Source: Streptosporangium sp. NBC_01495 (GTDB lineage: Bacteria; Actinomycetota; Actinomycetes; Streptosporangiales; Streptosporangiaceae). Taken from it: a stretch of 64,000 nucleotides of DNA. Below, piece after piece: positions 7,354 through 15,896 of this stretch. Position 1 is the first letter of the stretch. Every line of letters starts with the position of its first letter. Position numbers and translations under genes: made by a program. The stretch spans positions 8,556,001 to 8,620,000 of the forward strand of contig NZ_CP109430.1 in NCBI RefSeq assembly GCF_036250735.1, in the 5' to 3' direction. Under the pieces are notes generated by a model. The model was not told the DNA's origin. It made no database searches and was given only the letters and a program-made list of their open reading frames with translations.

Positions 7354-9990
7354 TCATCCGGTGTTCTGCAGGCCCGCGGCGACGCCGTTGACCGACAGGA
7401 GCAGCAGCGTGGACAGGCGCTCGCGCTCGTCCTCCGACAAGCCCTCGTCCGCGCGGAGGGTGGACAGGGCACGCAACTGCAGGTGGGAGAGCGCGTCCAC
7501 GTACGGGTCACGGAGCTGCACCGCGCGGGACAGGACCTTGCGGTCCTCCAGCAGGCGGGTGTGGCCGGTGATCTCCAGGACCAGGCGGCGCGTCAGGTCG
7601 TACTCGCCCAGGACCTGCTCGACGAAGTCGTCCCTGGCGCCGAGCGCGAGGTAGCGGGCGGCGATGTCGCGGTCGGTCTTGGCCAGCGACATCTCCACGT
7701 TGTCCAGCAGCGAGGCGAACAGCGGCCACTCGCGGTAGGCGGCGCGCAGCTCGTCCAGGCCCGCCTCGGAGATCACCGCCTCCAGGCCGCTGCCCAGGCC
7801 GTACCAGCCCGGCAGGTTGACCCGGGTCTGGGCCCAGGCGAACACCCACGGGATGGCCCGCAGGTCGTCCAGGGACCGGGGCGCGCCGAGGCCGCGCCGG
7901 GCGGGGCGGGAGCCCAGGCGGAGCGAGCCGATCTCCTCCAGCGGGCTGACCAGGGAGAACCACTCGGGGAACCCGGGCGCCTCGGTGAGCCGCCGGTAGG
8001 CCTTCTCCGAGGCGGAGGCGACCCGCTCGGCCACGCCGCGGAAGCGTCCCGCCGCCTCGGCCGTACGGGCCTCGATGGACGGGGTGGAGGCGAGCAGCAC
8101 CGCCGAGGTGACCTGCTCCATGTGGCGGCGGGCGATGGCGTCGTGGCCGTAGCGGGCGAAGATGACCTCGCCCTGCTCGGTGACCTTGAACCTGCCGCCG
8201 ACCGAGCCGGGGGCCTGCGCGAGCACGGCCCGGTTCGCCGGGCCGCCGCCCCGGCCCAGGGCGCCGCCCCGGCCGTGGAACAGCGTCAGCGGCACGTCGT
8301 GCTCGGCCGACCAGGCGGCCAGCGCCTCCTGGGCCTCGTAGAGCTTCAGGGTCGCGGCGGCCGGGCCGAGCTCCTTGGCGGAGTCGGAGTAGCCGAGCAT
8401 GACCTCCAGGCGCCGGTCGTCGGCCAGCCTGGCCTGTACGGCCGGGATCTCCAGCATCCCCGACAGGACGGTGGGAGCGGCGGCCAGGTCGGCACCGGAC
8501 TCGAACAGCGGGACCACGTCGAGCCGGGGCGCCCGGCCGCCCATCGCGTGCGCGGCCAGCGCGTGGACCGCGGCGATGTCGTCGGCCGAGCGGGTGAAGG
8601 AGACGACGTAGCGGGAACAGGCGGTCACCCCGAACCGCTCCTGGATCCAGGCGATCGTGCGGATCGTGGCCAGGACCTCCTCGGTCCGCTCGGAGGTGCG
8701 CCCGGCGGCGATCTCCTCCAGCGCGGCGGCGTGGACCTGCGAGTGCTGGCGGACCTCCAGCTCGGCCAGGTGGAAGCCGAACGTCTCCACCTGCCAGATG
8801 AGGTGCTGCAGCTCCCCGTACGCCTGCCGGTTCGCCCCGGCCTCGACCAGCGAGTCCTGGGCCGTGCGCAGGTCGGTCAGGAGCTGCTCGGGCGAGCGGT
8901 AGGCCAGGTCGAGGCCGCGCTGGCGGGTGGCCGCGATGCGGGCGGCGACGAACATCAGCCACTGCCGGTGCGGCTCCCTCGGGGAGCGGGTGGCCATCTC
9001 AGAGACCACGTCGGGGTGGTCGTTCACGGCGCCCGACAGCGCGGCCCGCAGCCCGGCCGAGGCGGGGGTGTAGTCGGCGGTGAGGGTGAGCGAGCGGCCG
9101 ATCCTGAGCGTGGCGTTCTCCAGGGCGATCAGCACGTGCTCGGCCTGGATGAGGACGGCGTCCCTGGTCACCTTGGAGGTGACGTTCGGGTTGCCGTCGC
9201 GGTCGCCGCCGATCCAGCTGCCGTACCTGATGAAGGCGCGGGCCCGCGGCTTGCCGGTGCCGCCTCTCCCGCCGAGCGCCGCGTCCAGGGCGCGGTAGAC
9301 CTGCGGGACCACCCGGAAGAGGGTCTCGTCGAAGGCCGCCATCGCGGTGCGCACCTCGTCCAGCGGGTCGAGCTTGGTGGACCTGAGCTGGGCGGTCCGC
9401 CACAGCAGGTCGATCTCCTCCAGCAGCCGCCGCCGGGTCTCCGCCCGCTCGGCCGCGCCCCTGTCGGAGCTGTTGTACGCGGCGAGCTGGCCGCTGATGC
9501 GCTGGATCGCGGTGACCACGGCGCGCCTGCGGGCCTCGGTGGGGTGCGCGGTCAGCACGGGGTGCAGGCGCAGCCCCTCGACCAGGTCGGCGACCTTGTC
9601 GTCGCCGAGCTCCTGGACGGCCTGCGCCAGGGACTCGGGCAGCGGCTCCTCGCCGGTGTCGCGGACCCTGAGCGTGCGGATCCTGAAGTGCTCCTCGGCC
9701 AGGTTCGCCAGGTGGAAGTAGCACGTGAACGCGCGGGCGATCTGCACCGCGCGGTCGATCGGCCACTCGGCCACCATCGCGGTGATCTCGTCGACCGACA
9801 CCTGCTTTCTGCGGGCGCCGATGACGGCCTTGCGCAGCCGTTCGACATCGGCGAGCAGGTCATCGCCGCCATGCTCGGCGATGACCTGCCCCAGGAGCCC
9901 ACCGAGCAGTCGCACGTCCGCGCGCAGCTCGTCGGGCATCTCGGTGACAGCGGAGGAACGCTCTGCCTGGTGGGACACGGTGGCGGGCAT
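7354..9990 (-). CDS. ppc: Phosphoenolpyruvate carboxylase
   Basis: Carboxylates PEP with bicarbonate to oxaloacetate, the anaplerotic supply of the TCA cycle. Catalytic stretches in order: VLTAHPTEA (His), GGDRDGNPNVT, MLGYSDSAKELGP, FHGRGGALGRGGGP (glycine loop with catalytic Arg), WVFAWAQTRVNLPGWYG and the C-terminal NTG. With the start at ATG 9990 it has 879 residues, close to bacterial PEPC. The frame is open to 10089 and another ATG lies at 9939, so the exact N-terminus is open; none has a strong ribosome site. Single gene with its own hairpin terminator. Confidence 0.96.
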   Translation of the reverse strand: MPATVSHQAERSSAVTEMPDELRADVRLLGGLLGQVIAEHGGDDLLADVERLRKAVIGARRKQVSVDEITAMVAEWPIDRAVQIARAFTCYFHLANLAEEHFRIRTLRVRDTGEEPLPESLAQAVQELGDDKVADLVEGLRLHPVLTAHPTEARRRAVVTAIQRISGQLAAYNSSDRGAAERAETRRRLLEEIDLLWRTAQLRSTKLDPLDEVRTAMAAFDETLFRVVPQVYRALDAALGGRGGTGKPRARAFIRYGSWIGGDRDGNPNVTSKVTRDAVLIQAEHVLIALENATLRIGRSLTLTADYTPASAGLRAALSGAVNDHPDVVSEMATRSPREPHRQWLMFVAARIAATRQRGLDLAYRSPEQLLTDLRTAQDSLVEAGANRQAYGELQHLIWQVETFGFHLAELEVRQHSQVHAAALEEIAAGRTSERTEEVLATIRTIAWIQERFGVTACSRYVVSFTRSADDIAAVHALAAHAMGGRAPRLDVVPLFESGADLAAAPTVLSGMLEIPAVQARLADDRRLEVMLGYSDSAKELGPAAATLKLYEAQEALAAWSAEHDVPLTLFHGRGGALGRGGGPANRAVLAQAPGSVGGRFKVTEQGEVIFARYGHDAIARRHMEQVTSAVLLASTPSIEARTAEAAGRFRGVAERVASASEKAYRRLTEAPGFPEWFSLVSPLEEIGSLRLGSRPARRGLGAPRSLDDLRAIPWVFAWAQTRVNLPGWYGLGSGLEAVISEAGLDELRAAYREWPLFASLLDNVEMSLAKTDRDIAARYLALGARDDFVEQVLGEYDLTRRLVLEITGHTRLLEDRKVLSRAVQLRDPYVDALSHLQLRALSTLRADEGLSEDERERLSTLLLLSVNGVAAGLQNTG

Positions 9991-10110
9991 GCCCGCCAGC
10001 GTACCTAGTCCGTTTTCGTGAACGGAGACCGGTCTCACCCATTGGACTAGACCATTCGGAGGGCCCTTCCCAGGCCGCTCGACGGCCATCGGGGAGCCGT
10101 CAGGTGGCCA

Positions 10111-11835
10111 TCAGGTGGCCATGGAACTCGCCTCCAGGAGCGCCGGATACCTGGCGAAGGCGATCTTTCCCGCGACCCTGCGGCCACCCCAGGAGAGCAG
10201 CAGCCCGTACGGCACCGCCAGCGCGCTGACCCACGTGAGCCCCAGCACGACCGGCAGGGCGATCGGCAGCGCGAGCAGGCCGGTGCCGATCAGCGCGCCG
10301 AACGACGCCACGAAGGCGACGCCGCCCTGCCCGGGGGCCGCGCCGGTGAAGGCGTTCAGGCGCTCGGGCACGGTGTACGGCATCAGCACGCTGGTCAGCG
10401 CCCCCACGCCGAGTCCGGCCCCGAGGACGCCCCAGGCGGTGAGCGCGGCCGGGACCGCCCAGCGGACGTCCCCGGCCAGCAGTGCCGCGACCGTGGCAAG
10501 CACGAGCAGCAGCGGGACCGCGATCGTCGCCACGGCCAGGTGCCGCCCGGCGATGTCGGTACGCCAGTCGCGGTCGGTGCCGTAGGCGACGGCGTTCATC
10601 CACAGGGAGCGGCCGTCGATGCCGAAGGCGTTGCACCACTGAATGCTGATCATCACCGCGCCGATGCAGGCGGGGGCGATCGCCAGGACGCCCCCGGCCG
10701 CGCCGTCGCCGTCCCCGTACAGGGAGAAGGCCATGACGCCGGTGACCGCGATGGCGGCGAACCAGCCGACCCTGCCTCGCGGGTCGCGCCGGGCGTACTT
10801 GAGCTCCTTGCCCGCGACCGCGGCGAGCGGGCCGTCGGGCAGGACCCTGGCGAGCAGACCCCGGGAGTTGCGCACCGCCGCGCCCTGGGTGGAGGCGTCG
10901 GGGGAGACCAGGGCGCGGCGCAGCGCCGCGATCCACAGCCACCCGGCCCCGGCGATCAGGACGGCGAGCAGGACCACCCCCGCGACCGCGGTCAGGCCGC
11001 CGTCAGCGATGGAACCGGCCGCGACGCCGGAGGGGGTCCAGCGCAGCACCGAGGCGAGACCGTGCAGCACGGCCCGGGGGTCGGCCGACAGGCCGCCGTT
11101 GAGCAGCAGGTTGGGCAGCTGAGCCGCCAGGACGAAGAAGACCACCGAGACGGCCAGCACGTCGCGGCCCCTGCGGGTGCGCAGCAGGCCCGACAGGGAC
11201 GTGGTGACCAGCCGGGAGATCATGACGCAGAGCGCGAAGTGGAGCAGCACGGCGACCGCGCCCAGGATCACCCCGCCGATCCCGGTGGCCAGGCCGACCA
11301 CGGCCCCGGCCATGACGGCCAGCGAGGCGAGCGGCCACACGCCGGTGACCGAGGCGGCGAACATGCCGGTGACGAGCTGGCCGGTCCGCAGCGGGAACAG
11401 GGCCAGGCGCGACGGGTCGAGCGTGTCGTCCAGCCCGAACGCCAGCAGCGGCACGACCGCCCAGCTCACCAGGAAGACGGTGAACAGCACGGTCACGGCC
11501 TCCAGGGCGATGTCGGCGGGCGCGAGGCGCAGCACGGCCGTCGCCAGGAAACCGAGGGTGCCGAAGAGGAACGCGGCGAGCGCCGTGAAGACGAACCCCA
11601 GCAGGCGCTGGGTGCTGCCGCTCAGGTTTCCGGCGACGAGCCGCAGCTTGAGCCGTACGAAGACCATGGGCCCCACCCGCACGGTCCCCGCGCCTCCCCC
11701 CGCGCCCATGCTCACGTCCGTCCCCGCGCCGACACCTCCCCGCACGTCCGCGCTCACCGCGTCGCCACCGGCCCCGCTCGCCCTGCCACCCGCGCCGCCT
11801 GCCCTGTCACCGTCGTCACCGTCGCCCGTGTTCAC
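10111..11835 (-). CDS. ABC transporter permease, polytopic
   Basis: Integral membrane subunit of an ABC exporter, about 574 residues with roughly a dozen hydrophobic segments. It starts with GTG at 11835 behind AAAGGGG, 26 bp after the ATPase gene ends. The first 55 residues are Gly/Asp/Ala-rich and without pattern, so a shorter start at ATG 11667 (MVFVRLKLRL) is possible and would suit the family better. The substrate cannot be told. It forms an operon with the ATPase 11862-12647. Confidence 0.82.
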   Translation of the reverse strand: MNTGDGDDGDRAGGAGGRASGAGGDAVSADVRGGVGAGTDVSMGAGGGAGTVRVGPMVFVRLKLRLVAGNLSGSTQRLLGFVFTALAAFLFGTLGFLATAVLRLAPADIALEAVTVLFTVFLVSWAVVPLLAFGLDDTLDPSRLALFPLRTGQLVTGMFAASVTGVWPLASLAVMAGAVVGLATGIGGVILGAVAVLLHFALCVMISRLVTTSLSGLLRTRRGRDVLAVSVVFFVLAAQLPNLLLNGGLSADPRAVLHGLASVLRWTPSGVAAGSIADGGLTAVAGVVLLAVLIAGAGWLWIAALRRALVSPDASTQGAAVRNSRGLLARVLPDGPLAAVAGKELKYARRDPRGRVGWFAAIAVTGVMAFSLYGDGDGAAGGVLAIAPACIGAVMISIQWCNAFGIDGRSLWMNAVAYGTDRDWRTDIAGRHLAVATIAVPLLLVLATVAALLAGDVRWAVPAALTAWGVLGAGLGVGALTSVLMPYTVPERLNAFTGAAPGQGGVAFVASFGALIGTGLLALPIALPVVLGLTWVSALAVPYGLLLSWGGRRVAGKIAFARYPALLEASSMAT

Positions 11836-11861
11836 CCCGTCACCCCTTTGGTCCCGCGCGC

Positions 11862-12647
11862 TCACGCCGGGGTCGAGCCCAGCCACGACAGGCCCTCCTG
11901 TCCGCCCGCGCCGTCGCCGTCCCGGGCGCCGACCAGGCCGAGGAAGGCCTCGTTGAGACCGCGGCCCGCCCTGACCTCGTCCAGCGGCCCCTGGGCGACG
12001 ATCAGCCCGCGGTCCATCACCGAGACCCAGTCGCACAGGCGCTCGACGAGCTCCATGACGTGACTGGAGAAGATCACCGTCGAACCGGAGGCGGTGTAGC
12101 GCCTGAGCACCTCGACGAGCGTGTTGGCGCTGACCGGGTCGACGCCCTCGAACGGCTCGTCGAGGAAGAGCACGCTGGGATTGTGCAGCAGCGCGGCGGC
12201 CAGGCCGATCTTCTTGCGCATGCCGGTGGAGTAGTCGACGACGAGCTTGTCGGCCGACTCGGCCAGGTCCATGACCCTCAGCAGCTCCTCCGCCCGCCGT
12301 CCCACCTCGGCCCTGGGGATGCCGCGGAGCTGGCCGTTGTAGGAGAGCAGTTCCCTGCCCGACAGCCGCTCGAACAGGCGCAGCCCCTCGGGGAGCACCC
12401 CGATGCGGCCCTTGACCGCGACCTGGTCGTGCCAGACGTCGGCGCCGCCGATGTGGACCGAGCCGCCGTCGGGACGCAGGAGGCCGGTGACCATGCTGAG
12501 CGTGGTGGTCTTCCCGGCGCCGTTCGGGCCGACCAGCCCGGCGAAACCGCCCCGCGGCACCACCAGGTCGACACCCCCCACGGCCACCTGCTGCCCGAAC
12601 CTCTTGAACAGCCCCCGTGTCCTTACCGCCTCCGTGACGTCCGGCAT
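11862..12647 (-). CDS. ABC transporter ATP-binding protein
   Basis: ATPase subunit for the permease downstream, 261 residues. Walker A GPNGAGKTT, Q-loop after VLPEGLRLFERL, signature YSTGMRKKIGLA, Walker B SVLFLDEPFEGVD, switch His in FSSHVMELVE: the arrangement of the drug/ABC-2 exporter class. The start is ATG 12647 with GGGGAGG seven bases upstream rather than the earlier frame opening at 12689. It is divergent from the carboxylase beta gene, with a dyad symmetry between them. Confidence 0.93.
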   Translation of the reverse strand: MPDVTEAVRTRGLFKRFGQQVAVGGVDLVVPRGGFAGLVGPNGAGKTTTLSMVTGLLRPDGGSVHIGGADVWHDQVAVKGRIGVLPEGLRLFERLSGRELLSYNGQLRGIPRAEVGRRAEELLRVMDLAESADKLVVDYSTGMRKKIGLAAALLHNPSVLFLDEPFEGVDPVSANTLVEVLRRYTASGSTVIFSSHVMELVERLCDWVSVMDRGLIVAQGPLDEVRAGRGLNEAFLGLVGARDGDGAGGQEGLSWLGSTPA

Positions 12648-12695
12648 GGCGCCTCCCCTTCCAGGGTCCTCCGATCGGCCGACCCGCACGGGAAA

Positions 12696-12719
12696 CGAAC
12701 GATCGCCCCCGATAGTTCG
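12696..12719. promoter_or_regulatory. 24-bp dyad in the ABC exporter / carboxylase divergent promoter
   Basis: Arms CGAACGATCG (12696-12705) and CGATAGTTCG (12710-12719) are inverted repeats with 9 of 10 matches and a 4-base spacer. The site lies 29 bp from the carboxylase start and 48 bp from the ATPase start, where a repressor would control either direction. The regulator is unknown. Confidence 0.55.
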
Positions 12720-12748
12720 CGATGTGAGGGCACGGTTACCCTGCTGGG

Positions 12749-14353
12749 ATGAGCGAGTCCCTGAGCGCCGAGCCGTTGGATTCCGGACCCGACATCCACA
12801 CCACGGCCGGGAAACTGGCCGACCTGGAGCGCCGCCTGGGCGAGGCGGCCCACGCGGGTTCGGCGCGCGCCGTCGAGAAGCAGCACGCGAGCGGGAAGAT
12901 GACCGCCAGGGAGCGGGTGCTCGCCCTCCTCGACGAGGGCAGCTTCGTGGAGTTCGACAAGCTCGCCAGGCACCGGTCCACGAGCTTCGGCCTGGAGCGG
13001 CAGCGGCCGTACGGCGACGGGGTGGTGACCGGGTACGGCACGGTCGACGACCGCCCGGTGGCGGTGTTCGCCCAGGACTTCACGGTCTTCGGCGGGTCCC
13101 TGGGCGAGGTCTTCGGGGAGAAGATCGTCAAGGTCATGGACCACGCGCTGAAGACCGGCTGCCCGGTGGTCGGCATCAACGACTCCGGAGGGGCGCGCAT
13201 CCAGGAGGGCGTCGTCTCGCTGGGCCTGTACGCCGAGATCTTCAAGCGGAACGTCCACGCCTCCGGGGTGATCCCGCAGATCTCGCTGGTCATGGGCCCC
13301 TGCGCGGGCGGCGCCGTCTACTCGCCCGCGCTCACCGACTTCGTGCTGATGGTGTCGGAGAAGTCGCACATGTTCATCACCGGCCCCGACGTGATCAAAA
13401 CGGTCACCGGCGAGGAGGTGACGTTCGAGGAGCTCGGCGGGGCGCACACGCACAACTCCCGCTCGGGCGTGGCCCACTACGAGGCGTCCGACGAGGCCGA
13501 CTGCCTGGAGTTCGCCAGGGCGCTGCTGTCCTACCTGCCGTCCAACAACATGGACGAGGCCCCGGCGTTCGACGCCGATCCGCCGCTGGAGACCACCGAC
13601 GAGGACCGCGAGCTCGACACGCTGATCCCCGACTCGGCGAACCAGCCCTACGACATGCACACGGTCCTCGAACACGTCCTGGACGACGGCGAATTCCTGG
13701 AGGTGCACGCGCAATTCGCGCCCAACATCCTGGTGGGTTTCGGCCGGGTCGAGGGGCGCTCCGTGGGGATCGTCGCCAACCAGCCGCTGAGTTTCGCCGG
13801 CACGCTGGACATCTCGGCCTCCGAGAAAGCCGCGAGATTCGTCCGTACATGCGATGCCTTTAACATTCCGGTCCTGACATTCGTCGACGTCCCCGGATTC
13901 CTGCCGGGCACCGATCAGGAATGGAACGGGATCATCCGGCGCGGCGCCAAGCTGCTCTACGCCTACGCGGAGGCGACCGTGCCGCTGGTCACGGTCATCA
14001 CCAGAAAGGCGTACGGTGGGGCGTACGACGTCATGGGGTCCAAACACCTGGGCGCCGACGTCAACCTGGCCTGGCCGACCGCGCAGATCGCGGTGATGGG
14101 CGCGCAGGGCGCGGTCAACATCCTCTACCGGCGCGAGCTCGCCGCGGCCAAGGATCCGGACACCCAGCGGGCCAGGTTCGTCACCGAGTACGAGGACACG
14201 CTCGCCAACCCGTATCTCGCGGCCGAACGAGGGTATGTGGACGCCGTGATCCGCCCTTCCGACACCCGGGTCCAGATCGTCAAGGCGCTGCGGGCCCTGC
14301 GCAACAAGCGCGCGACCCTGCCCCCGAAGAAACACGGGAACATCCCGCTGTGA
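12749..14353 (+). CDS. pccB: Acyl-CoA (propionyl/acetyl) carboxylase carboxyltransferase beta subunit
   Basis: Transfers the carboxyl group from biotin on the alpha subunit to acetyl- or propionyl-CoA, giving malonyl- or methylmalonyl-CoA for fatty-acid and polyketide synthesis. The protein has 534 residues with both crotonase-like halves: the N-half oxyanion region GINDSGGARIQEG and GGAVYSPALTDF, the C-half GAKLLYAYAEATVPLVTVI and GGAYDVMGSKHLGAD. It shares the overlap GTGA with the epsilon subunit. Propionyl preference is assumed from the family rather than tested; an accD/accB name would be equally fair. Confidence 0.94.
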   Translation: MSESLSAEPLDSGPDIHTTAGKLADLERRLGEAAHAGSARAVEKQHASGKMTARERVLALLDEGSFVEFDKLARHRSTSFGLERQRPYGDGVVTGYGTVDDRPVAVFAQDFTVFGGSLGEVFGEKIVKVMDHALKTGCPVVGINDSGGARIQEGVVSLGLYAEIFKRNVHASGVIPQISLVMGPCAGGAVYSPALTDFVLMVSEKSHMFITGPDVIKTVTGEEVTFEELGGAHTHNSRSGVAHYEASDEADCLEFARALLSYLPSNNMDEAPAFDADPPLETTDEDRELDTLIPDSANQPYDMHTVLEHVLDDGEFLEVHAQFAPNILVGFGRVEGRSVGIVANQPLSFAGTLDISASEKAARFVRTCDAFNIPVLTFVDVPGFLPGTDQEWNGIIRRGAKLLYAYAEATVPLVTVITRKAYGGAYDVMGSKHLGADVNLAWPTAQIAVMGAQGAVNILYRRELAAAKDPDTQRARFVTEYEDTLANPYLAAERGYVDAVIRPSDTRVQIVKALRALRNKRATLPPKKHGNIPL

Positions 14354-14556
14354 GACATCTGAAGATCATTAAAGGGGACGCGACCCCCGAGGAGATCGCC
14401 GCCGTGGTGATCGCCCTCTCGACGCGTGCCGCACCGGCGAGTCCGGCGTCGAAAGCCCCGCAGACGTCGAAATCCTGGAGCAATCACTCACATCGCATGC
14501 GAAAAGTACTTCCTGTCGGACAAGGCGCGTGGCGATCGAGCGCACTGCCGAGATAG
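14350..14556 (+). CDS. accE: Acyl-CoA carboxylase epsilon subunit
   Basis: Short actinobacterial protein that stabilises the alpha/beta carboxylase complex. The 68 residues show the family's N-terminal pattern LKIIKGDATPEEIAAVVIAL (a beta strand then a helix) and the typical end QGAWRSSALPR. It starts with GTG at 14350, overlapping the beta-subunit stop by four bases, so the two are coupled. Confidence 0.9.
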   Translation: MRHLKIIKGDATPEEIAAVVIALSTRAAPASPASKAPQTSKSWSNHSHRMRKVLPVGQGAWRSSALPR

Positions 14557-14657
14557 ATCCCGAGAACGGGGTGTCAAGTTGCGCAAGAGTTGGGACCATC
14601 TAAGAAATGGGCGCATATAGTCAGCCGATCAGCTAGTTCCGAGGCCTGGAGGACGAC

Positions 14658-15599
14658 ATGACCATCCTGGACCTCACGTCACATCCCATCCCCGCGAAGT
14701 ACGCCGTCCTGGTCGACGTCGGCTATCTGTACGCGGCAGCCGGGGAGGTGCTCCTGAGTGCGAAGGAGCGCAAGGAATACCGGGTGGCGGCGGACGAGCT
14801 GATCCAGGCGTTGCAGAAGCACGCGGAGGAGCGCATCCACGGTGAGCTGCTCCGGATCTACTGGTACGACGCCGCCCGCGACCGGGTGCCGACCGTCGAC
14901 CAGCGGGTCATCGCCCAGCTCCCGTGGGTCAAGGTGCGCCTGGGCAACCTGAACGCGCGGGGCCAGCAGAAGGGCGTGGACGCGCAGATCAGGAGCGACC
15001 TGGAGGCGCTGGCCAGGCACCACGCGGTGAGCGACACGATACTGCTGGCCGGGGACGAGGACATGGTCCCCGCCGTCGAGGCCGCCCAGGCCTACGGGGT
15101 GCGGATCCACCTGTGGGGCGTGGAGCCCCCCTACGGCACCAACCAGGCCGAGCGCCTGGTCTGGGAGTCCGACACCGTCGAGATCATCAGCGCCGACTTC
15201 CTGCGGTCCTTCTTCAGTCGCGCCCCCGCGCCCGTCCCGGTGCCGGTGCCCCCGATCGCCCCCTCCCCTGCCCAGGTCTTCGCCGGGCGCACCGCCGCCA
15301 AGCCCAAGGCCCCGGTGGGCCAGGTCACCAAGCTGGGTCCGAGCCGCCCGCGCGTCGAGGAGGTCGGCGAGCACGTGGCCCAGAAGTGGATCCTCACCCG
15401 GGGCCGTGACAACATCCGCGACCTGCTGCCGGGGCCGATCCTGCCCACGGTGATCGACACCGAGCTGCTCATCGAGGCGGAGAAGGAGCTGGGCCACTCC
15501 CTGCGCCCGTACCCCGAGGCACGCGTCTGGCTCCGCGACGGATTCTGGGCCCGCGTCTACCGGGAGTTCGAGATCGGCGTCGGCGTCTCCTCCAAGTGA
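14658..15599 (+). CDS. NYN-domain (PIN-like) putative RNase with C-terminal extra domain
   Basis: 313 residues. The N-terminal half is a NYN domain of the PIN/FLAP nuclease fold, with acidic residues in LVDVGYLY, KGVDAQIRSDL and LLAGDEDMVPAVEAA that would bind metal. After a Pro/Val-rich linker (about residues 195-225) the last 75 residues form a second module (KWILTRGRDNIRDLLPGPIL to the end), possibly an OST-HTH/LOTUS-like RNA-binding domain; that assignment is weak. The ribosome site GGAGG is six bases before ATG. RNA cleavage is predicted from the fold only. Confidence 0.82.
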   Translation: MTILDLTSHPIPAKYAVLVDVGYLYAAAGEVLLSAKERKEYRVAADELIQALQKHAEERIHGELLRIYWYDAARDRVPTVDQRVIAQLPWVKVRLGNLNARGQQKGVDAQIRSDLEALARHHAVSDTILLAGDEDMVPAVEAAQAYGVRIHLWGVEPPYGTNQAERLVWESDTVEIISADFLRSFFSRAPAPVPVPVPPIAPSPAQVFAGRTAAKPKAPVGQVTKLGPSRPRVEEVGEHVAQKWILTRGRDNIRDLLPGPILPTVIDTELLIEAEKELGHSLRPYPEARVWLRDGFWARVYREFEIGVGVSSK

Positions 15600-15670
15600 C
15601 GTCCCCTGAGGCTCTCCGTGAGGTGACGCCTCCCCCGCGCGGGGCGCTCCTCGCGTGCCCGACCCCCGCC

Positions 15671-15850
15671 CCTCCCGTGACGGCCGCCACGGCCACATCC
15701 CGCTCCCGGTCTTCCGGCGGGCCGTCCTCTCCTTGTGGCGGTTCCTTGTGGCGGTCTTTGTGGCGGTCGCCACGACCAGGGCCGATCCCCGGCCTCCCGG
15801 CCTTCCGGCGGGCCGTCCCCCCTCCCGTGACGGCCGCCACGACCACGTCC
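15671..15850. repeat. Mosaic of direct repeats between the NYN gene and adaA-alkA
   Basis: A block starting CCTCCCGTGACGGCCGCCAC occurs at 15671 and 15821 (150 bp apart). A second block CTTCCGGCGGGCCGTCC occurs at 15711 and 15802. TTGTGGCGG occurs three times between them (15733, 15746, 15758). Order A-B-c-c-c-B-A, all in direct orientation. The interval 15600-15896 carries no supported gene. Confidence 0.8.
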
Positions 15851-15896
15851 GATTCCCGCCAGTCGTACCCTGTGCGCCGCGGGTAGCGTCGTCAAC

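Noticed and set aside
7483..10008. 841-codon plus-strand frame opposite ppc
   Set aside because: Shadow of PEP carboxylase; no domain-like sequence.
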